DNA of 64,000 nt, taken from positions 744,001 to 808,000 of the forward strand of contig NZ_WGLM01000005.1 of assembly GCF_016125575.1 (NCBI RefSeq). Direction: 5' to 3'. This DNA comes from Limimaricola sp. (GTDB lineage: Bacteria > Pseudomonadota > Alphaproteobacteria > Rhodobacterales > Rhodobacteraceae). The notes beneath the pieces are model-generated. The model searched no databases. It saw only the letters and a list, made by a program, of their open reading frames with translations, and was not told the origin of the DNA. The position numbers were made by a program, and so were the translations under genes. Below, piece after piece: positions 1 to 8,668 of this stretch. Positions within the stretch are counted from its first letter, which is position 1, and each line of letters begins with the position of its first letter.

Positions 1-19
1 TCGGTGCACCGATCTTCAA
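1..19 (-). CDS. pntA: Possible first codons of NAD(P) transhydrogenase subunit alpha (partial)
   Basis: Read leftward from 19, a TTG codon is followed by codons for K-I-G-A-P before the window ends. A strong purine-rich site, GAGGGGGG (29-36), lies nine bases upstream. Transhydrogenase alpha subunits of Rhodobacter-like bacteria begin with M-K-I-G-A-P-K-E as I remember them. PntA binds NAD(H) in the proton-translocating transhydrogenase. Only six codons are visible, so the call rests on this short match plus the ribosome site; an unrelated gene remains possible. Confidence 0.4.
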
Positions 20-56
20 GGCCCTGGTCCCCCCTCGTCCGCAGATCATCGCTCTT

Positions 57-84
57 GTTATAGAGCGCGCCCGCATTCGACAAG
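57..84 (-). promoter_or_regulatory. Candidate promoter for the gene leaving the left edge
   Basis: On the minus strand TATAAC (62-57) has five of six -10 bases, and TTGTC lies about 16 bases upstream (around 83-79). It sits about 40 bases before the TTG codon at 19, between two minus-strand genes. The -35 spacing is slightly short, so this is a weak call. Confidence 0.3.
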
Positions 85-101
85 GCGCGTGCGCGCCCGG
101 C

Positions 102-554
102 TCAAAGCCAGCGGCGCGTCTTGGTGCAATACCTTGCGAACTCAGCCTTGAACTGGCCGCGCAGGCGGCGTTCCTCGGCGATGATGAAATGCCGTTCGAT
201 CCACCAGACGAAGACCGGCACCAGCGGCAGGGCAAGCGGCGCGTCGAAGCGCAGGATCGCCCCCAAGAGCACCAGCGCATCGCCAAGGTAGATCGGGTTG
301 CGCGTGCGCTTGAAGATGCCCGAGGTCACCAGGTGCGCCGCCTCGCGATGAGGGATGACCGTGGTGCGCCACTTGCGCATCTCGATCACGGCCAGCAGCA
401 TCAGGATCAGCCCGCCGCCGATGCACAGCCCCGCCGCGAAATCGGCCCAGGCCCCGCCGAAGGACAGCCCCCACGGATCGGCCCGCCCGATGCCCCAGGC
501 AAGGGCAAGCGCGGCAATCAGCCAGGCAGGCGGGATGTCGATCCAGGTCCTCAT
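102..554 (-). CDS. Isoprenylcysteine carboxyl methyltransferase (ICMT)-family membrane protein
   Basis: A 150-aa membrane protein with three to four hydrophobic segments. The C-terminal half has R-N-P-I-Y-L-G-D (like the R-H-P-x-Y-x-G motif of ICMT/PEMT-type methyltransferases), then an E-E-R-x-L ... F ... Y stretch typical of the family's SAM-binding end. Bacterial members probably methylate small molecules or lipids; the substrate cannot be told from sequence. The start at 554 (M-R-T-W-I-D) is chosen because an AGGAGA site precedes it; an upstream ATG in frame would add 22 non-hydrophobic residues that overlap the repeat at 606-667. It stands alone between a possible pntA and the kynurenine operon. 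Confidence 0.75.
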   Translation of the reverse strand: MRTWIDIPPAWLIAALALAWGIGRADPWGLSFGGAWADFAAGLCIGGGLILMLLAVIEMRKWRTTVIPHREAAHLVTSGIFKRTRNPIYLGDALVLLGAILRFDAPLALPLVPVFVWWIERHFIIAEERRLRGQFKAEFARYCTKTRRWL

Positions 555-605
555 TGCCTTCTCCTGCCCTGCCGCCCGGCCCCGGTCAAGCGCCGCCGTG
601 CCGGT

Positions 606-667
606 GCCTTTGCCTTGCAAATATCCCGGGGGGTGAATGCCGCAGGCAGAGGGGGGCAGCGCCCCCC
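606..667 (-). repeat. Hairpin-plus-tail intergenic repeat, copy A
   Basis: On the minus strand the hairpin GGGGGGCGCTGCCCCCC (667-651) is followed by 17 variable bases and then a 28-bp tail (633-606) containing GGGATATTTGCAAGG. Hairpin and tail are base-for-base identical to copy D (54971-55032), with the same 17-base gap. It lies in the 202-bp gap between the methyltransferase and the SDR gene. It may act as a transcription terminator or REP-like element. Confidence 0.7.
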
Positions 668-756
668 TTTCCGCCGCCGCCGCACCGCGCGCGGCGCCCC
701 CTCTCGACCCCGCCCGCGCCCCGGTCTAGGCTGGCGCGGCGCAGGGGAGGACAGCG

Positions 757-1518
757 ATGGAACATCAGGGACGTCACGCGCTGGTCACCGGTGGCGGGAC
801 CGGCATCGGGCGGGCCATCGCGCTGGCGCTGGCCAAGGCCGGAGCCGAGGTGACGATCACCGGCCGCAACGGCGCGGCGCTGGCCGCCGTGGCCGCCGAA
901 GGGCCGCGCCTGCATCCCCTGGAAATGGACGTGACCGACGAGGCCGCCGTGCGCAGGGGCATCGCCGCCGCCGCCGCCGCGCGCGGACCCATCGCCATCT
1001 GCATCGCCAATGCCGGCATCGCCGAGGGCAAGCCTTTCGCCAAGCTCACGCTGGCCGACTGGCGCCGCACGATGGAGACGAATCTTGATGGCGTGTTCCT
1101 GACGCTGCAGGCCGCGCTCGCGACCCTGCCCAAGGACGGCTGGGGCCGGATGATTGCCGTCTCCTCCATCGCGGGCGTGCGGGGCCTGCAGGGCGCGGTG
1201 CAGTATTCCGCGTCCAAGCACGGCGTAATAGGCCTGATCCGCGCGCTGTCGGAGGAATACATGGGCGGCCCCGTCACCTTCAACGCGCTTTGCCCCGGCT
1301 ATGTCGATACGCCCATCGTCACCCGCAACGCCGCCGCCATCGCCGCCCATACCGGCCGCACCCCCGAGGAGGCGACGCAGCTTCTGGCCAAGGCCAACCG
1401 TCACCGCCGCCTGCTCGAAGTGGACGAGATCGCCGGTGCCGCGCTATGGCTTTGCTCCGAGGCGGCTCGCAGTGTGAACGGCCAGACCATCCAGATCGCC
1501 GGGGGTCAGGTCTCCTGA
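757..1518 (+). CDS. Short-chain dehydrogenase/reductase (SDR family)
   Basis: A classical SDR of 253 aa, the usual length. The N-terminal T-G-G-G-T-G-I-G (about residues 11-18) is the Rossmann dinucleotide site; N-A-G follows near residue 86, and the catalytic Y-S-A-S-K is near residue 150 with a Ser about 13 residues before it. It ends with a typical V-N-G-Q x I-Q-I-A-G-G tail. The family reduces or oxidises hydroxyl/keto groups with NAD(P)H; the closest general resemblance is to 3-hydroxyacyl/3-hydroxybutyrate dehydrogenases. A good site, GGGGAGG, precedes ATG 757. It is the first gene of the run with kynU, a GNAT gene and kynA, so a role in tryptophan or anthranilate catabolism is an inference from position. 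Confidence 0.9.
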   Translation: MEHQGRHALVTGGGTGIGRAIALALAKAGAEVTITGRNGAALAAVAAEGPRLHPLEMDVTDEAAVRRGIAAAAAARGPIAICIANAGIAEGKPFAKLTLADWRRTMETNLDGVFLTLQAALATLPKDGWGRMIAVSSIAGVRGLQGAVQYSASKHGVIGLIRALSEEYMGGPVTFNALCPGYVDTPIVTRNAAAIAAHTGRTPEEATQLLAKANRHRRLLEVDEIAGAALWLCSEAARSVNGQTIQIAGGQVS

Positions 1519-1555
1519 TCCCGCCCGCAGCCCCCAGACGAAGGACCAAGACCAT

Positions 1556-2764
1556 ATGACCGATTTTGCCCGGACCAAGGCACTCTTCCATATGCCCGAA
1601 GGGGTGATCTACCTTGACGGCAACAGCCTTGGCCCGCTGCCCAAGGCGGCCCCCGCGCGCATGACACAGGCGATGCAGGACGAATGGGGCGAGATGCTGA
1701 TCACCGGCTGGAACCGGGGCGGGCGCGACGGGGCGGGCTGGATGGCCCAGCCCGTCAGCATGGCCGACCGCATCGGTCGTCTGATCGGGGCGGAACCCGG
1801 CCACGTGGTGCTGGGCGACACGCTGTCGATCAAGGTCTACCAGGCCCTTGCCGCTGCGCTGAAGATGGTGCCCGAGCGGCGAGTGATCCTGTCGGACAAC
1901 GGCAACTTCCCCTCCGACCTCTACATGGCCGAAGGGCTGATCGGGTTTCTCGACAAGGGCTACGAGTTGCGCGTCGTCGCCCCCGAAGAGGTGGAAGAGG
2001 CACTGACGGAAGAGGTCGCGGTGATGATGATCACCGAGGTCGATTACCGCACCGGGCGGATGCACGACATGCCGCACTTGATCTCCAAGGCGCATCAGGT
2101 GGGCGCGCTGACAGTCTGGGACCTCGCCCATTCGGCGGGCGCGGTCCCGGTCGACCTGTCGGGCAGCAATGCCGATTTCGCGGTGGGCTGCACCTACAAG
2201 TATCTCAACGGCGGCCCCGGCTCGCCAGCTTTCATCTACGTGGCCCCCCGCCATGCCGAAACCGCCGCGCCCGCCCTCTCGGGCTGGCTGGGGCACGAGG
2301 CGCCCTTTGCCTTCGATCCGTCCTATCGCCCCGGCGCGGGGATCGAGCGGATGCGCGTGGGCACGCCCCCGGTTCTGGCGCTGGCGGCGCTGGAATGCGC
2401 GCTCGACATCTGGGACATGACGACGATGGCCGAGATCCGGGCGGCCTCCATCGCCCTCACCGACCGCTTCATCGCGGGCATCGAGGCCGCCTGCCCGATG
2501 CTGACGCTGGCCAGCCCGCGCGACGCGGGCCAACGCGGCAGCCAGGTCTCGTTCCGCTTCGCCGACGGCTACGCGGCGATGCAGGCGCTGATCGCGCGCG
2601 GCGTCATCGGCGATTTCCGCGCGCCCGACATCATGCGCTTCGGTTTCACGCCGCTTTACATCGACGAGGGCGACGTGGACGCCGCGGTAGCCATCATCGC
2701 CGAGGTGATGGCGCAAAAGCTGTGGGACCGGCCCGAATACCGCCGCCGGTCGCGCGTGACATGA
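1556..2764 (+). CDS. kynU: Kynureninase
   Basis: PLP-dependent fold-type I enzyme of 402 aa that cleaves L-kynurenine to anthranilate and alanine. Hallmarks are Y-L-D-G-N-S-L-G-P near residue 19, W-D-L-A-H-S-A-G-A near 188, and the Schiff-base lysine K215 in C-T-Y-K-Y-L-N-G-G-P-G. Length fits bacterial KynU. It follows the SDR gene by 37 bases, and its TGA overlaps the next gene's ATG (ATGA), suggesting translational coupling. With kynA downstream it forms the first steps of tryptophan breakdown; the formamidase between them (kynB) is not in this operon. Confidence 0.96.
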   Translation: MTDFARTKALFHMPEGVIYLDGNSLGPLPKAAPARMTQAMQDEWGEMLITGWNRGGRDGAGWMAQPVSMADRIGRLIGAEPGHVVLGDTLSIKVYQALAAALKMVPERRVILSDNGNFPSDLYMAEGLIGFLDKGYELRVVAPEEVEEALTEEVAVMMITEVDYRTGRMHDMPHLISKAHQVGALTVWDLAHSAGAVPVDLSGSNADFAVGCTYKYLNGGPGSPAFIYVAPRHAETAAPALSGWLGHEAPFAFDPSYRPGAGIERMRVGTPPVLALAALECALDIWDMTTMAEIRAASIALTDRFIAGIEAACPMLTLASPRDAGQRGSQVSFRFADGYAAMQALIARGVIGDFRAPDIMRFGFTPLYIDEGDVDAAVAIIAEVMAQKLWDRPEYRRRSRVT

Positions 2765-3252
2765 CCGCTGCCACCATCCGGCCGGTGCGGGCCGACGATG
2801 CCCCCGCCGTATGGCAGGTTTTCCAGCGCGCGGTCCACGAAGGCGCGGCAGGGCATTATACTGCCGAGCAGCTGCATGACTGGGCCCCTTCAGCAGAGAT
2901 TCCAGAGGGTTACGCGCCATGGCTCCTGCGCCATCATACGCTGGTGGCAGACGAGGACGGCCAGATCACCGGGTTCTTCATGCTCGAGGAGTCGGGCTAT
3001 CTCAACATGGCTTTCGTCCTCCCAGAGCGGCGAGGTAGCGGCCTTGCCGCCCGGCTTTACGAGATGACGCTCGCCCATGCGCGGGCCGAGGGCATGACAC
3101 ACCTCACCGTCTGGGCCAGCCGCATGTTCCACCGCTTCCTGCGCCGCCGCGGTTGGGTTGATGACCCTGCCCCACCACCGCTGGAGGGCCACCCGATCCC
3201 CACGACCGATGCAGAACCGATAGACTATCCGCTTAAACTGGACCTGCCATGA
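2761..3252 (+). CDS. GNAT-family N-acetyltransferase
   Basis: A 163-aa GNAT protein. It begins I-R-P-V-R-A-D-D-A, typical of strand 1, and has the acetyl-CoA loop [11 protein letters not shown] (about residues 93-103) and a C-terminal F-L-R-R-R-G-W motif. Family members move acetyl from acetyl-CoA to amines. The gene overlaps kynU at its start and kynA at its stop by four bases each, so it is made with the kynurenine enzymes. Its substrate is unknown; a kynurenine-pathway amine, for example kynurenine or an aminobenzoate, is speculation from position. Confidence 0.88.
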   Translation: MTAATIRPVRADDAPAVWQVFQRAVHEGAAGHYTAEQLHDWAPSAEIPEGYAPWLLRHHTLVADEDGQITGFFMLEESGYLNMAFVLPERRGSGLAARLYEMTLAHARAEGMTHLTVWASRMFHRFLRRRGWVDDPAPPPLEGHPIPTTDAEPIDYPLKLDLP

Positions 3253-4082
3253 CAGACCTGCCCGATCCCGAGAAACACGGCGCCCAGATGTCGTTCGACG
3301 GGCGCATGTCCTATACCGATTACCTGCGACTGGACGCGATCCTGACGGCACAGCACCCGCTGTCGGACGCGCATGACGAGATGCTGTTCATCGTCCAGCA
3401 CCAGACCTCGGAGTTGTGGATGCGGCTGGCCATTCACGAGATGGCTGCGGCACGGCGCCTGCTGCTGGCGGGCGACCTGCGCCCCGCTTTCAAGATGTTG
3501 GCGCGGGTGGCGCGGATCTTCGAGCAACTCAACAATGCCTGGGACGTGCTGCGCACGATGACACCCAGCGATTACACCACGTTTCGCGCGGCGCTGGGGC
3601 AATCCTCGGGCTTTCAGTCGCACCAGTACCGGATGTGCGAATACATGCTGGGCAACCGCAATGCGGCGATGCTGAAGCCACACGCCCACCGCGCGGACCT
3701 GACGGCCGCCCTGCGCGCCGAACTTGCGCAACCTTCGCTTTACGACGCGGCGCTGCGGCTGCTGGCGCGCGCCGTGCCCGTGCCGCAGGCGGTGCTGGAC
3801 CGTGACGTGTCCCAGCCCTATGCCGCTGATCACGGCGTGATGGCGGCGTGGAGCGTGGTCTACAAGGACCCGACCACGCATTGGGAGCTTTACGAACTGG
3901 CCGAAAAACTCGTTGATTTCGAAGACTATTTCCGCCGTTGGCGCTTCAACCACGTCACCACGGTAGAGCGCGTGATCGGGTTCAAGCGCGGCACCGGCGG
4001 CACTGGCGGCGTCAGCTATTTGCGCCGGATGCTCGAGGTCGAACTTTTCCCTGAACTCTGGCACCTGCGCACCACGCTCTGA
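3249..4082 (+). CDS. kynA: Tryptophan 2,3-dioxygenase
   Basis: Heme enzyme of 277 aa that opens the indole ring of L-tryptophan to N-formylkynurenine. It has the family's [11 protein letters not shown] near residue 44, the probable proximal heme ligand H235 in R-F-N-H-V-T-T-V, and the substrate loop G-T-G-G-T-G-G-V near residue 255. All are standard for bacterial TDO, and the length fits. It is the last gene of the operon, overlapping the GNAT gene by ATGA. A GC-rich palindrome 19 bases downstream may end transcription. Confidence 0.97.
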   Translation: MTDLPDPEKHGAQMSFDGRMSYTDYLRLDAILTAQHPLSDAHDEMLFIVQHQTSELWMRLAIHEMAAARRLLLAGDLRPAFKMLARVARIFEQLNNAWDVLRTMTPSDYTTFRAALGQSSGFQSHQYRMCEYMLGNRNAAMLKPHAHRADLTAALRAELAQPSLYDAALRLLARAVPVPQAVLDRDVSQPYAADHGVMAAWSVVYKDPTTHWELYELAEKLVDFEDYFRRWRFNHVTTVERVIGFKRGTGGTGGVSYLRRMLEVELFPELWHLRTTL

Positions 4083-4100
4083 GCGCGGCCAATTGTGTCG

Positions 4101-4112
4101 CCGCCGCGGCGG
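4101..4112 (+). terminator. Possible terminator hairpin after the kynurenine operon
   Basis: CCGCCGCGGCGG is a perfect 12-base palindrome 19 bases after the kynA stop, followed after TGGCTGCAG by TTT. The weak T-run keeps confidence low. The rest of the 227-bp gap to 4310 shows no other clear element apart from the AGGCAGGGG ribosome site before the next ATG. Confidence 0.35.
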
Positions 4113-4309
4113 TGGCTGCAGTTTCGCCACAAACCACGGCGCCCTGCCGCATTTGGCCGGGAAATGCCCCAATCCATCCAACTTGCATCAAATTGCCGCC
4201 CCTCCTGAGGACTATCCCCATGCGCAGGTGGAATGTGCACGGCGATATTTGAAGGCCCTGCACGGTGTAACGCGGCCCACGGGTCCGCAAGACAGTCGAG
4301 GCAGGGGCA

Positions 4310-7291
4310 ATGGCGAAGGGGCCGTCAGTCACCATCACAGGTGGAGCGAAGGACGACACGCTCTTCGGCAACTACCTCGACAACTACATCTATGGCGGCA
4401 ACAACACCGACCCCGCGCGGGGCACGGGCAACGACACGCTTTACGGCTTTGCCGGCAACGACGTGCTGTTCGGCGGCATGGACAACGACGTCCTTTACGG
4501 CGGCGACGACAACGACACGCTCTATGGCGGCGTCGGCAACGACTGGCTGTCGGGCGATGCCGGCAACGATACCCTCTACGGCGAGGACGGCAACGACACG
4601 CTTTTCGGAGGCACCGGCAACGATATCCTCGATGGCGGCACCGGCGATGACACGCTCGATGGCGGCGCTGGAACCGATACGCTGCTAGGCGGCGCGGGAA
4701 GCGACATCCTCTATGGCGGCGATGGCGCCGACAGCCTGTCGGGCGGCGACGGGGCCGACCTGCTTTACGGCGGCGCCGGCGACGACACGCTCGACGGCGG
4801 TGCGGGCAGTGACACGCTTTATGGCGATGCAGGCAATGACACGCTTTACGGTGGCGGTGGTGCTGACACGCTGATCGGTGGCGGCGGCAACGACGTGATC
4901 GACGGGGGTGCCGGCGACGACGTGATCCACGGCGACAACGCTACCGCACCGACGACAGGAACGGAAACCCTCCAGTGGAGCCTTGAGGGCAACTGGACCA
5001 ACGTGACCAGCGGTTTCACCCAGAACACCGGCGGAATGAACGTCACCTACAGCTATCAGGACGATGGCAACGGGACGGCCGCCTATATCACGAACACCAC
5101 CGAATATGTCGGCCCGGGCGAGCCGACCGCGACCAATTCGGGCCTGTGGATTCAGGGCTATGGCGGTGGCAATACCTCGACCAGCACGCTGACCTTCGAT
5201 CCAACTGCCGATTCCGGCCTTGCCAGTACCGTCTCGGGCGTGTCGTTCCGCCTCAACGATATCGACACCGGCACTTTTCAGGACATCGTCACCGTCCGCG
5301 CCTACGACGCCGCGGGCAACCTGATTCCCAACGCGGTCACCATGGTGGCCTCGGGCAACGACAGCGTCAGCGGCGGCACCGTGACCGCCGGGCCCGGCGG
5401 CGACAACCCCAACGATGCCAACGGGTCCGTTCTGGTCAATGTCGACGGCCCGGTTCACTCGATCCAGATCGATTACGACAACGGCGGTTCCGGCAACCAG
5501 TATCTTTACGTTACCGACGTCAGCTTCAACACGCAGGCGGCCGTCGACGGCAATGACAGCATTGACGGCGGCGCTGGCAACGACCTGATCTACGGCGACG
5601 GCGGCAACGACACGATTGACGGCGGCGCTGACAACGACACGCTCTACGGCGGCGACGGCAATGACAGCCTGTCGGGCGGCACAGGCAACGACACGCTTTT
5701 CGGCGGTGCTGGCGCGGACACGATCGCCGGCAATGCCGGCGACAACATGCTTTATGGTGGGGCCGACAACGATACTTTCGTCGTCGATGCCTCGGCCGAG
5801 AACGACACCATCGTCGGCGGTGAGACCGGCATCGACAACGACGTCATCGACTTTTCGACAACCGCGACCGGCGGCGTCAACGTATCCCTGACGGGGAACG
5901 AAGCCGGCACCTATGGTTCGACCACCGCCGCAACCAGCGGCAGCTTTTCCCAGATCGAAGGCTTCAACCTCACCAATCAGGCCGATACCTTTGACGGTTC
6001 GGCTGCGACGGCCGGCGTTTCGGTCGATGGCGGCGCGGGCGACGACAGCCTGATCGGCGGGTCTGGCGACGACACGCTGCTTGGCGGCACCGGCAATGAC
6101 ACGCTGCAAGGCGGCGCCGGGGCTGACGTGCTCAACGGCGGCCAAGGCATGGACTATGCCGATTACAGCACCTCGGGCGCCGCTGTGAATATCGACCTTG
6201 GCGCGGGCACCGCCTCGGGCGGCGACGCGCAGGGCGACACGCTGAACGGCATCGACGGTCTGATCGGCTCGAACTACGACGACACGCTGACCGGTTATGA
6301 CGGCCAGGGCACCACGGGCGACATCTATACCAACATCTTCTACGGCGGTGGCGGCAACGACACGCTGATGGGCATGGGTGGCAGTGACACCTTGTACGGT
6401 GGCACCGGCAACGATGTCATCGACGGCGGCGCAGGCGGCGACCTGTTGTCGGGCGACGCGGGCAACGACAGCATCACCGTGGGCACCGGCGATCAGGCGT
6501 TCGGCGGCAGCGGCGACGATACTTTCCTCTGGCAGGGCCCCGATGCCGTCAGCAACACCACGATCGAAGTCTGGGGTGGAGAGACGACGGAAACCGGGGG
6601 CGACACGCTGAAACTCGGCGCGCTCGACGGATTCGCTTCGCACATCACCTACACCTCTCCCGACCACGAATCCGGCATCGTCGATCTGGGCAACGGCAAT
6701 ACGCTCGTCTTCCACGAGATCGAGAACATCATCTGCTTCACGCCCGGCACACGGATCGCGACGCCGCAAGGCGCGCGCCCGGTCGAGACGCTGAAGGTGG
6801 GCGACCTTGTGGTCACGCGCGATCACGGGCTGCGCCCGGTGCGCTGGGTCGGCGCGCGGACCGTGCCCGCGCTGGACCGTTTCGCGCCGATCCGCCTGCG
6901 TCCCGGTGTAGTGTCGGGGCTGGAGACGGACCTGCTGGTCTCGCCCCAGCACCGGATGCTGTTCACCGGCTATCGCGCGGAACTGCTTTTTGGCACGTCC
7001 GAGGTGCTGGTCGCGGCCAAGCACCTCGTCGACGGCACCTCCGTCACCGTCGAGGCCGGCGGCAGCGTGACCTATATCCACGTCATGTTCGACGAGCACG
7101 AGATCATCTATGCCGAGGGCGCCCCGAGCGAGAGCTTTCATCCCGGCCATATCGGCCTGTCGGCAGTCGGTGACGCCGCGCGCGAGGAATTGTTCACGCT
7201 GTTCCCGGCCCTGCGCAGCGCGCCCGAAAGCTATGGCGCCACGGCACGGCGCGCGCTCAAGGCGCGCGAGGCGGGGCTGATCCGCGGCTGA
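4310..7291 (+). CDS. RTX calcium-binding repeat protein with C-terminal Hint domain
   Basis: A 993-aa, very Gly/Asp/Asn-rich protein with no N-terminal signal peptide. RTX nonapeptides (G-G-x-G-x-D-x-L-x) fill residues about 10-212, 413-500, 573-612 and 675-740. A non-repeat, beta-rich stretch lies at about 215-410. A Hint-type domain starts at C809 (C-F-T-P-G-T) and runs to about 950, with V-G-D-L-V and S-P-Q-H-R-M-L motifs. RTX repeats fold on Ca2+ outside the cell, and such proteins normally leave by type I secretion; no exporter is nearby. Hint domains in Rhodobacterales RTX proteins may be autoprocessing or degenerate. Function is unknown: adhesin, surface-layer or enzyme carrier are all possible. 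Its 3' end overlaps the opposite CPBP gene by 35 bases. Confidence 0.92.
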   Translation: MAKGPSVTITGGAKDDTLFGNYLDNYIYGGNNTDPARGTGNDTLYGFAGNDVLFGGMDNDVLYGGDDNDTLYGGVGNDWLSGDAGNDTLYGEDGNDTLFGGTGNDILDGGTGDDTLDGGAGTDTLLGGAGSDILYGGDGADSLSGGDGADLLYGGAGDDTLDGGAGSDTLYGDAGNDTLYGGGGADTLIGGGGNDVIDGGAGDDVIHGDNATAPTTGTETLQWSLEGNWTNVTSGFTQNTGGMNVTYSYQDDGNGTAAYITNTTEYVGPGEPTATNSGLWIQGYGGGNTSTSTLTFDPTADSGLASTVSGVSFRLNDIDTGTFQDIVTVRAYDAAGNLIPNAVTMVASGNDSVSGGTVTAGPGGDNPNDANGSVLVNVDGPVHSIQIDYDNGGSGNQYLYVTDVSFNTQAAVDGNDSIDGGAGNDLIYGDGGNDTIDGGADNDTLYGGDGNDSLSGGTGNDTLFGGAGADTIAGNAGDNMLYGGADNDTFVVDASAENDTIVGGETGIDNDVIDFSTTATGGVNVSLTGNEAGTYGSTTAATSGSFSQIEGFNLTNQADTFDGSAATAGVSVDGGAGDDSLIGGSGDDTLLGGTGNDTLQGGAGADVLNGGQGMDYADYSTSGAAVNIDLGAGTASGGDAQGDTLNGIDGLIGSNYDDTLTGYDGQGTTGDIYTNIFYGGGGNDTLMGMGGSDTLYGGTGNDVIDGGAGGDLLSGDAGNDSITVGTGDQAFGGSGDDTFLWQGPDAVSNTTIEVWGGETTETGGDTLKLGALDGFASHITYTSPDHESGIVDLGNGNTLVFHEIENIICFTPGTRIATPQGARPVETLKVGDLVVTRDHGLRPVRWVGARTVPALDRFAPIRLRPGVVSGLETDLLVSPQHRMLFTGYRAELLFGTSEVLVAAKHLVDGTSVTVEAGGSVTYIHVMFDEHEIIYAEGAPSESFHPGHIGLSAVGDAAREELFTLFPALRSAPESYGATARRALKAREAGLIRG

Positions 7292-7979
7292 CCCCGGCCC
7301 GCATCAGCCACAGGCCAAGGATCAGCAGCAGCGTGTCCTGCACCACCGCCACCGGGATCACCGGCCAGCGGCCAAGGTGCAGGCAGAGATCGGTCAGCAT
7401 GTGCAGCACGATCAGCGGCCAGATCGTGCCGATCCGCAGCCGCAGCGCGCCGTAGCCGATGCCGAAACAAGCCACGCCCACCATCTGCGCAAGGATCGGC
7501 GCGACCTGCCCGCGAAACGCGATGTTGACGAGGTGCAGCAGGCCGAAAAGCACCGCCGACACCACCACGGCAAAGCGCGCGCCCCGTGGCCTCAACCGCT
7601 CGATCAGCAGGCCGCGGAACAGCGCCTCTTCGACAAAGCCCGTCAGCGCGTAGCCCACGATCATCACGGCAAGGTCGGCCGCGCCGGGCCATCTCACTCC
7701 CGCGGCCAGCGGCGCCAGCGCGATCAGCGCGGCCAACCCGACCAGCCCCGCATCGCTCGCGCGCAGGCCATCGGCAAAGCCGCAACGCCGCCAGCCGTCG
7801 TCGCGGCCCAGCCAGACCACCAGCACCAGCGCCAGCACGACAAGCGTGACGGTGGAGACACGGGCGTAATCCCAGCCCGGCATGATCGCCGCCACGGCGT
7901 AGTAGACCGCCAGCGTCAACCCCGCCCAGCCCGCGACGATCGCCGCCGCCCCAGCTGCGGCCTGCCCCCGCGCGCTCAT
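7257..7979 (-). CDS. CPBP-family intramembrane metalloprotease (CAAX protease-like)
   Basis: A 240-aa protein with six to eight membrane segments and the Abi/CPBP motifs: F-V-E-E-A-L-F-R-G (E-E-x-x-x-R), then G-L-L-H-L-V-N, then H-M-L-T-D-L. These supply the catalytic glutamates and histidines of glutamic intramembrane proteases related to Rce1. The bacterial target is unknown. The start at 979 of this coordinate block (ATG 7979-7977) overlaps the upstream gene's TGA, whereas a longer reading frame would run into that gene. The stop lies within the last codons of the RTX gene on the other strand. Confidence 0.88.
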   Translation of the reverse strand: MSARGQAAAGAAAIVAGWAGLTLAVYYAVAAIMPGWDYARVSTVTLVVLALVLVVWLGRDDGWRRCGFADGLRASDAGLVGLAALIALAPLAAGVRWPGAADLAVMIVGYALTGFVEEALFRGLLIERLRPRGARFAVVVSAVLFGLLHLVNIAFRGQVAPILAQMVGVACFGIGYGALRLRIGTIWPLIVLHMLTDLCLHLGRWPVIPVAVVQDTLLLILGLWLMRAGVSRGSAPPRAP

Positions 7980-8599
7980 CCCGGCTCGCCCGAAACCGGT
8001 CCACCGCCGAGGCGCGACAGCAGCGCCGGCGGCATGGCAAGGATCCACATCAGCTTGGCCGGGTCGGGCCAGATCAGCGCCACCGGCACCGACAGCGCGA
8101 ACACTGCCGCCACCGCCAGCGAGGCGAAAAGGCTGGCCCGCCAGCGCCGCGGCGGCAGGTCCGCCCGGGTCAGCCCGGCGGCGCGGGCATAGACCCAGAT
8201 CGCGGCGATCATCAGCGCCCCCGCGGTCAGCGCCCCGGCGTATAGCGCGGTGGCCAGCGGGCCGGGATTTTCCGCGATCAGCGATGTCGCGAAGGGCATC
8301 GCGCCGATCATCAGCAGGAACAACAGGTTCAGCACGATCAGCCGGCCATCGGCGGCAGCGATGGCGGCGAACTTGCGGTGATGGCTGATCCAGAACGACC
8401 CGATCACGGCAAAGCTGATCAGGTAGGCGCGAAAGGCCGGGCCAAGGTCCAACAACGCGGCCCAGAGCTGCGTATCAGTCATGTCACCCACGCCCTCGGG
8501 CAGCCGGATGTCCAGCACCAGAAGCGTGATCGTAATGGCGACGACGGCGTCGCTGAAATAAACCAGACGTTCGGTCGAAAACCGGTAATCTCCGGTCAT
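7976..8599 (-). CDS. TMEM175/DUF1211-family potassium channel-like membrane protein
   Basis: A 207-aa, six-helix membrane protein. Near the N-terminus it has R-L-V-Y-F-S-D-A-V-V-A-I-T-I-T-L-L-V-L-D, matching the F-S-D-A/G-V-x-A-I signature of TMEM175-family (DUF1211) potassium channels in which bacterial members are homotetramers. Helices follow at about residues 62-78, 84-104, 115-135 and 155-180. GGGGACAG precedes the ATG. It overlaps the CPBP protease gene by four bases (ATGA), so the two are probably co-expressed; why is unclear. Confidence 0.87.
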   Translation of the reverse strand: MTGDYRFSTERLVYFSDAVVAITITLLVLDIRLPEGVGDMTDTQLWAALLDLGPAFRAYLISFAVIGSFWISHHRKFAAIAAADGRLIVLNLLFLLMIGAMPFATSLIAENPGPLATALYAGALTAGALMIAAIWVYARAAGLTRADLPPRRWRASLFASLAVAAVFALSVPVALIWPDPAKLMWILAMPPALLSRLGGGPVSGEPG

Positions 8600-8668
8600 G
8601 CCCTGTCCCCAGATCGCAGATGCTGACGCCTCTTGCCGATCAGAAGTAGCCCGGCGGAATTGGCCGCG

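Noticed and set aside
4360-4940. Tandem short repeats that might be a CRISPR array or satellite
   Set aside because: The period is 27 bases and the reading frame is continuous; these are coding RTX nonapeptides, with no spacers.
4685-7150. 821-codon open frame antisense to the RTX gene
   Set aside because: It mirrors the repetitive GGN-GAN codons of the RTX repeats; its translation is Val/Ala/Arg-rich with no fold, start signal or motif.
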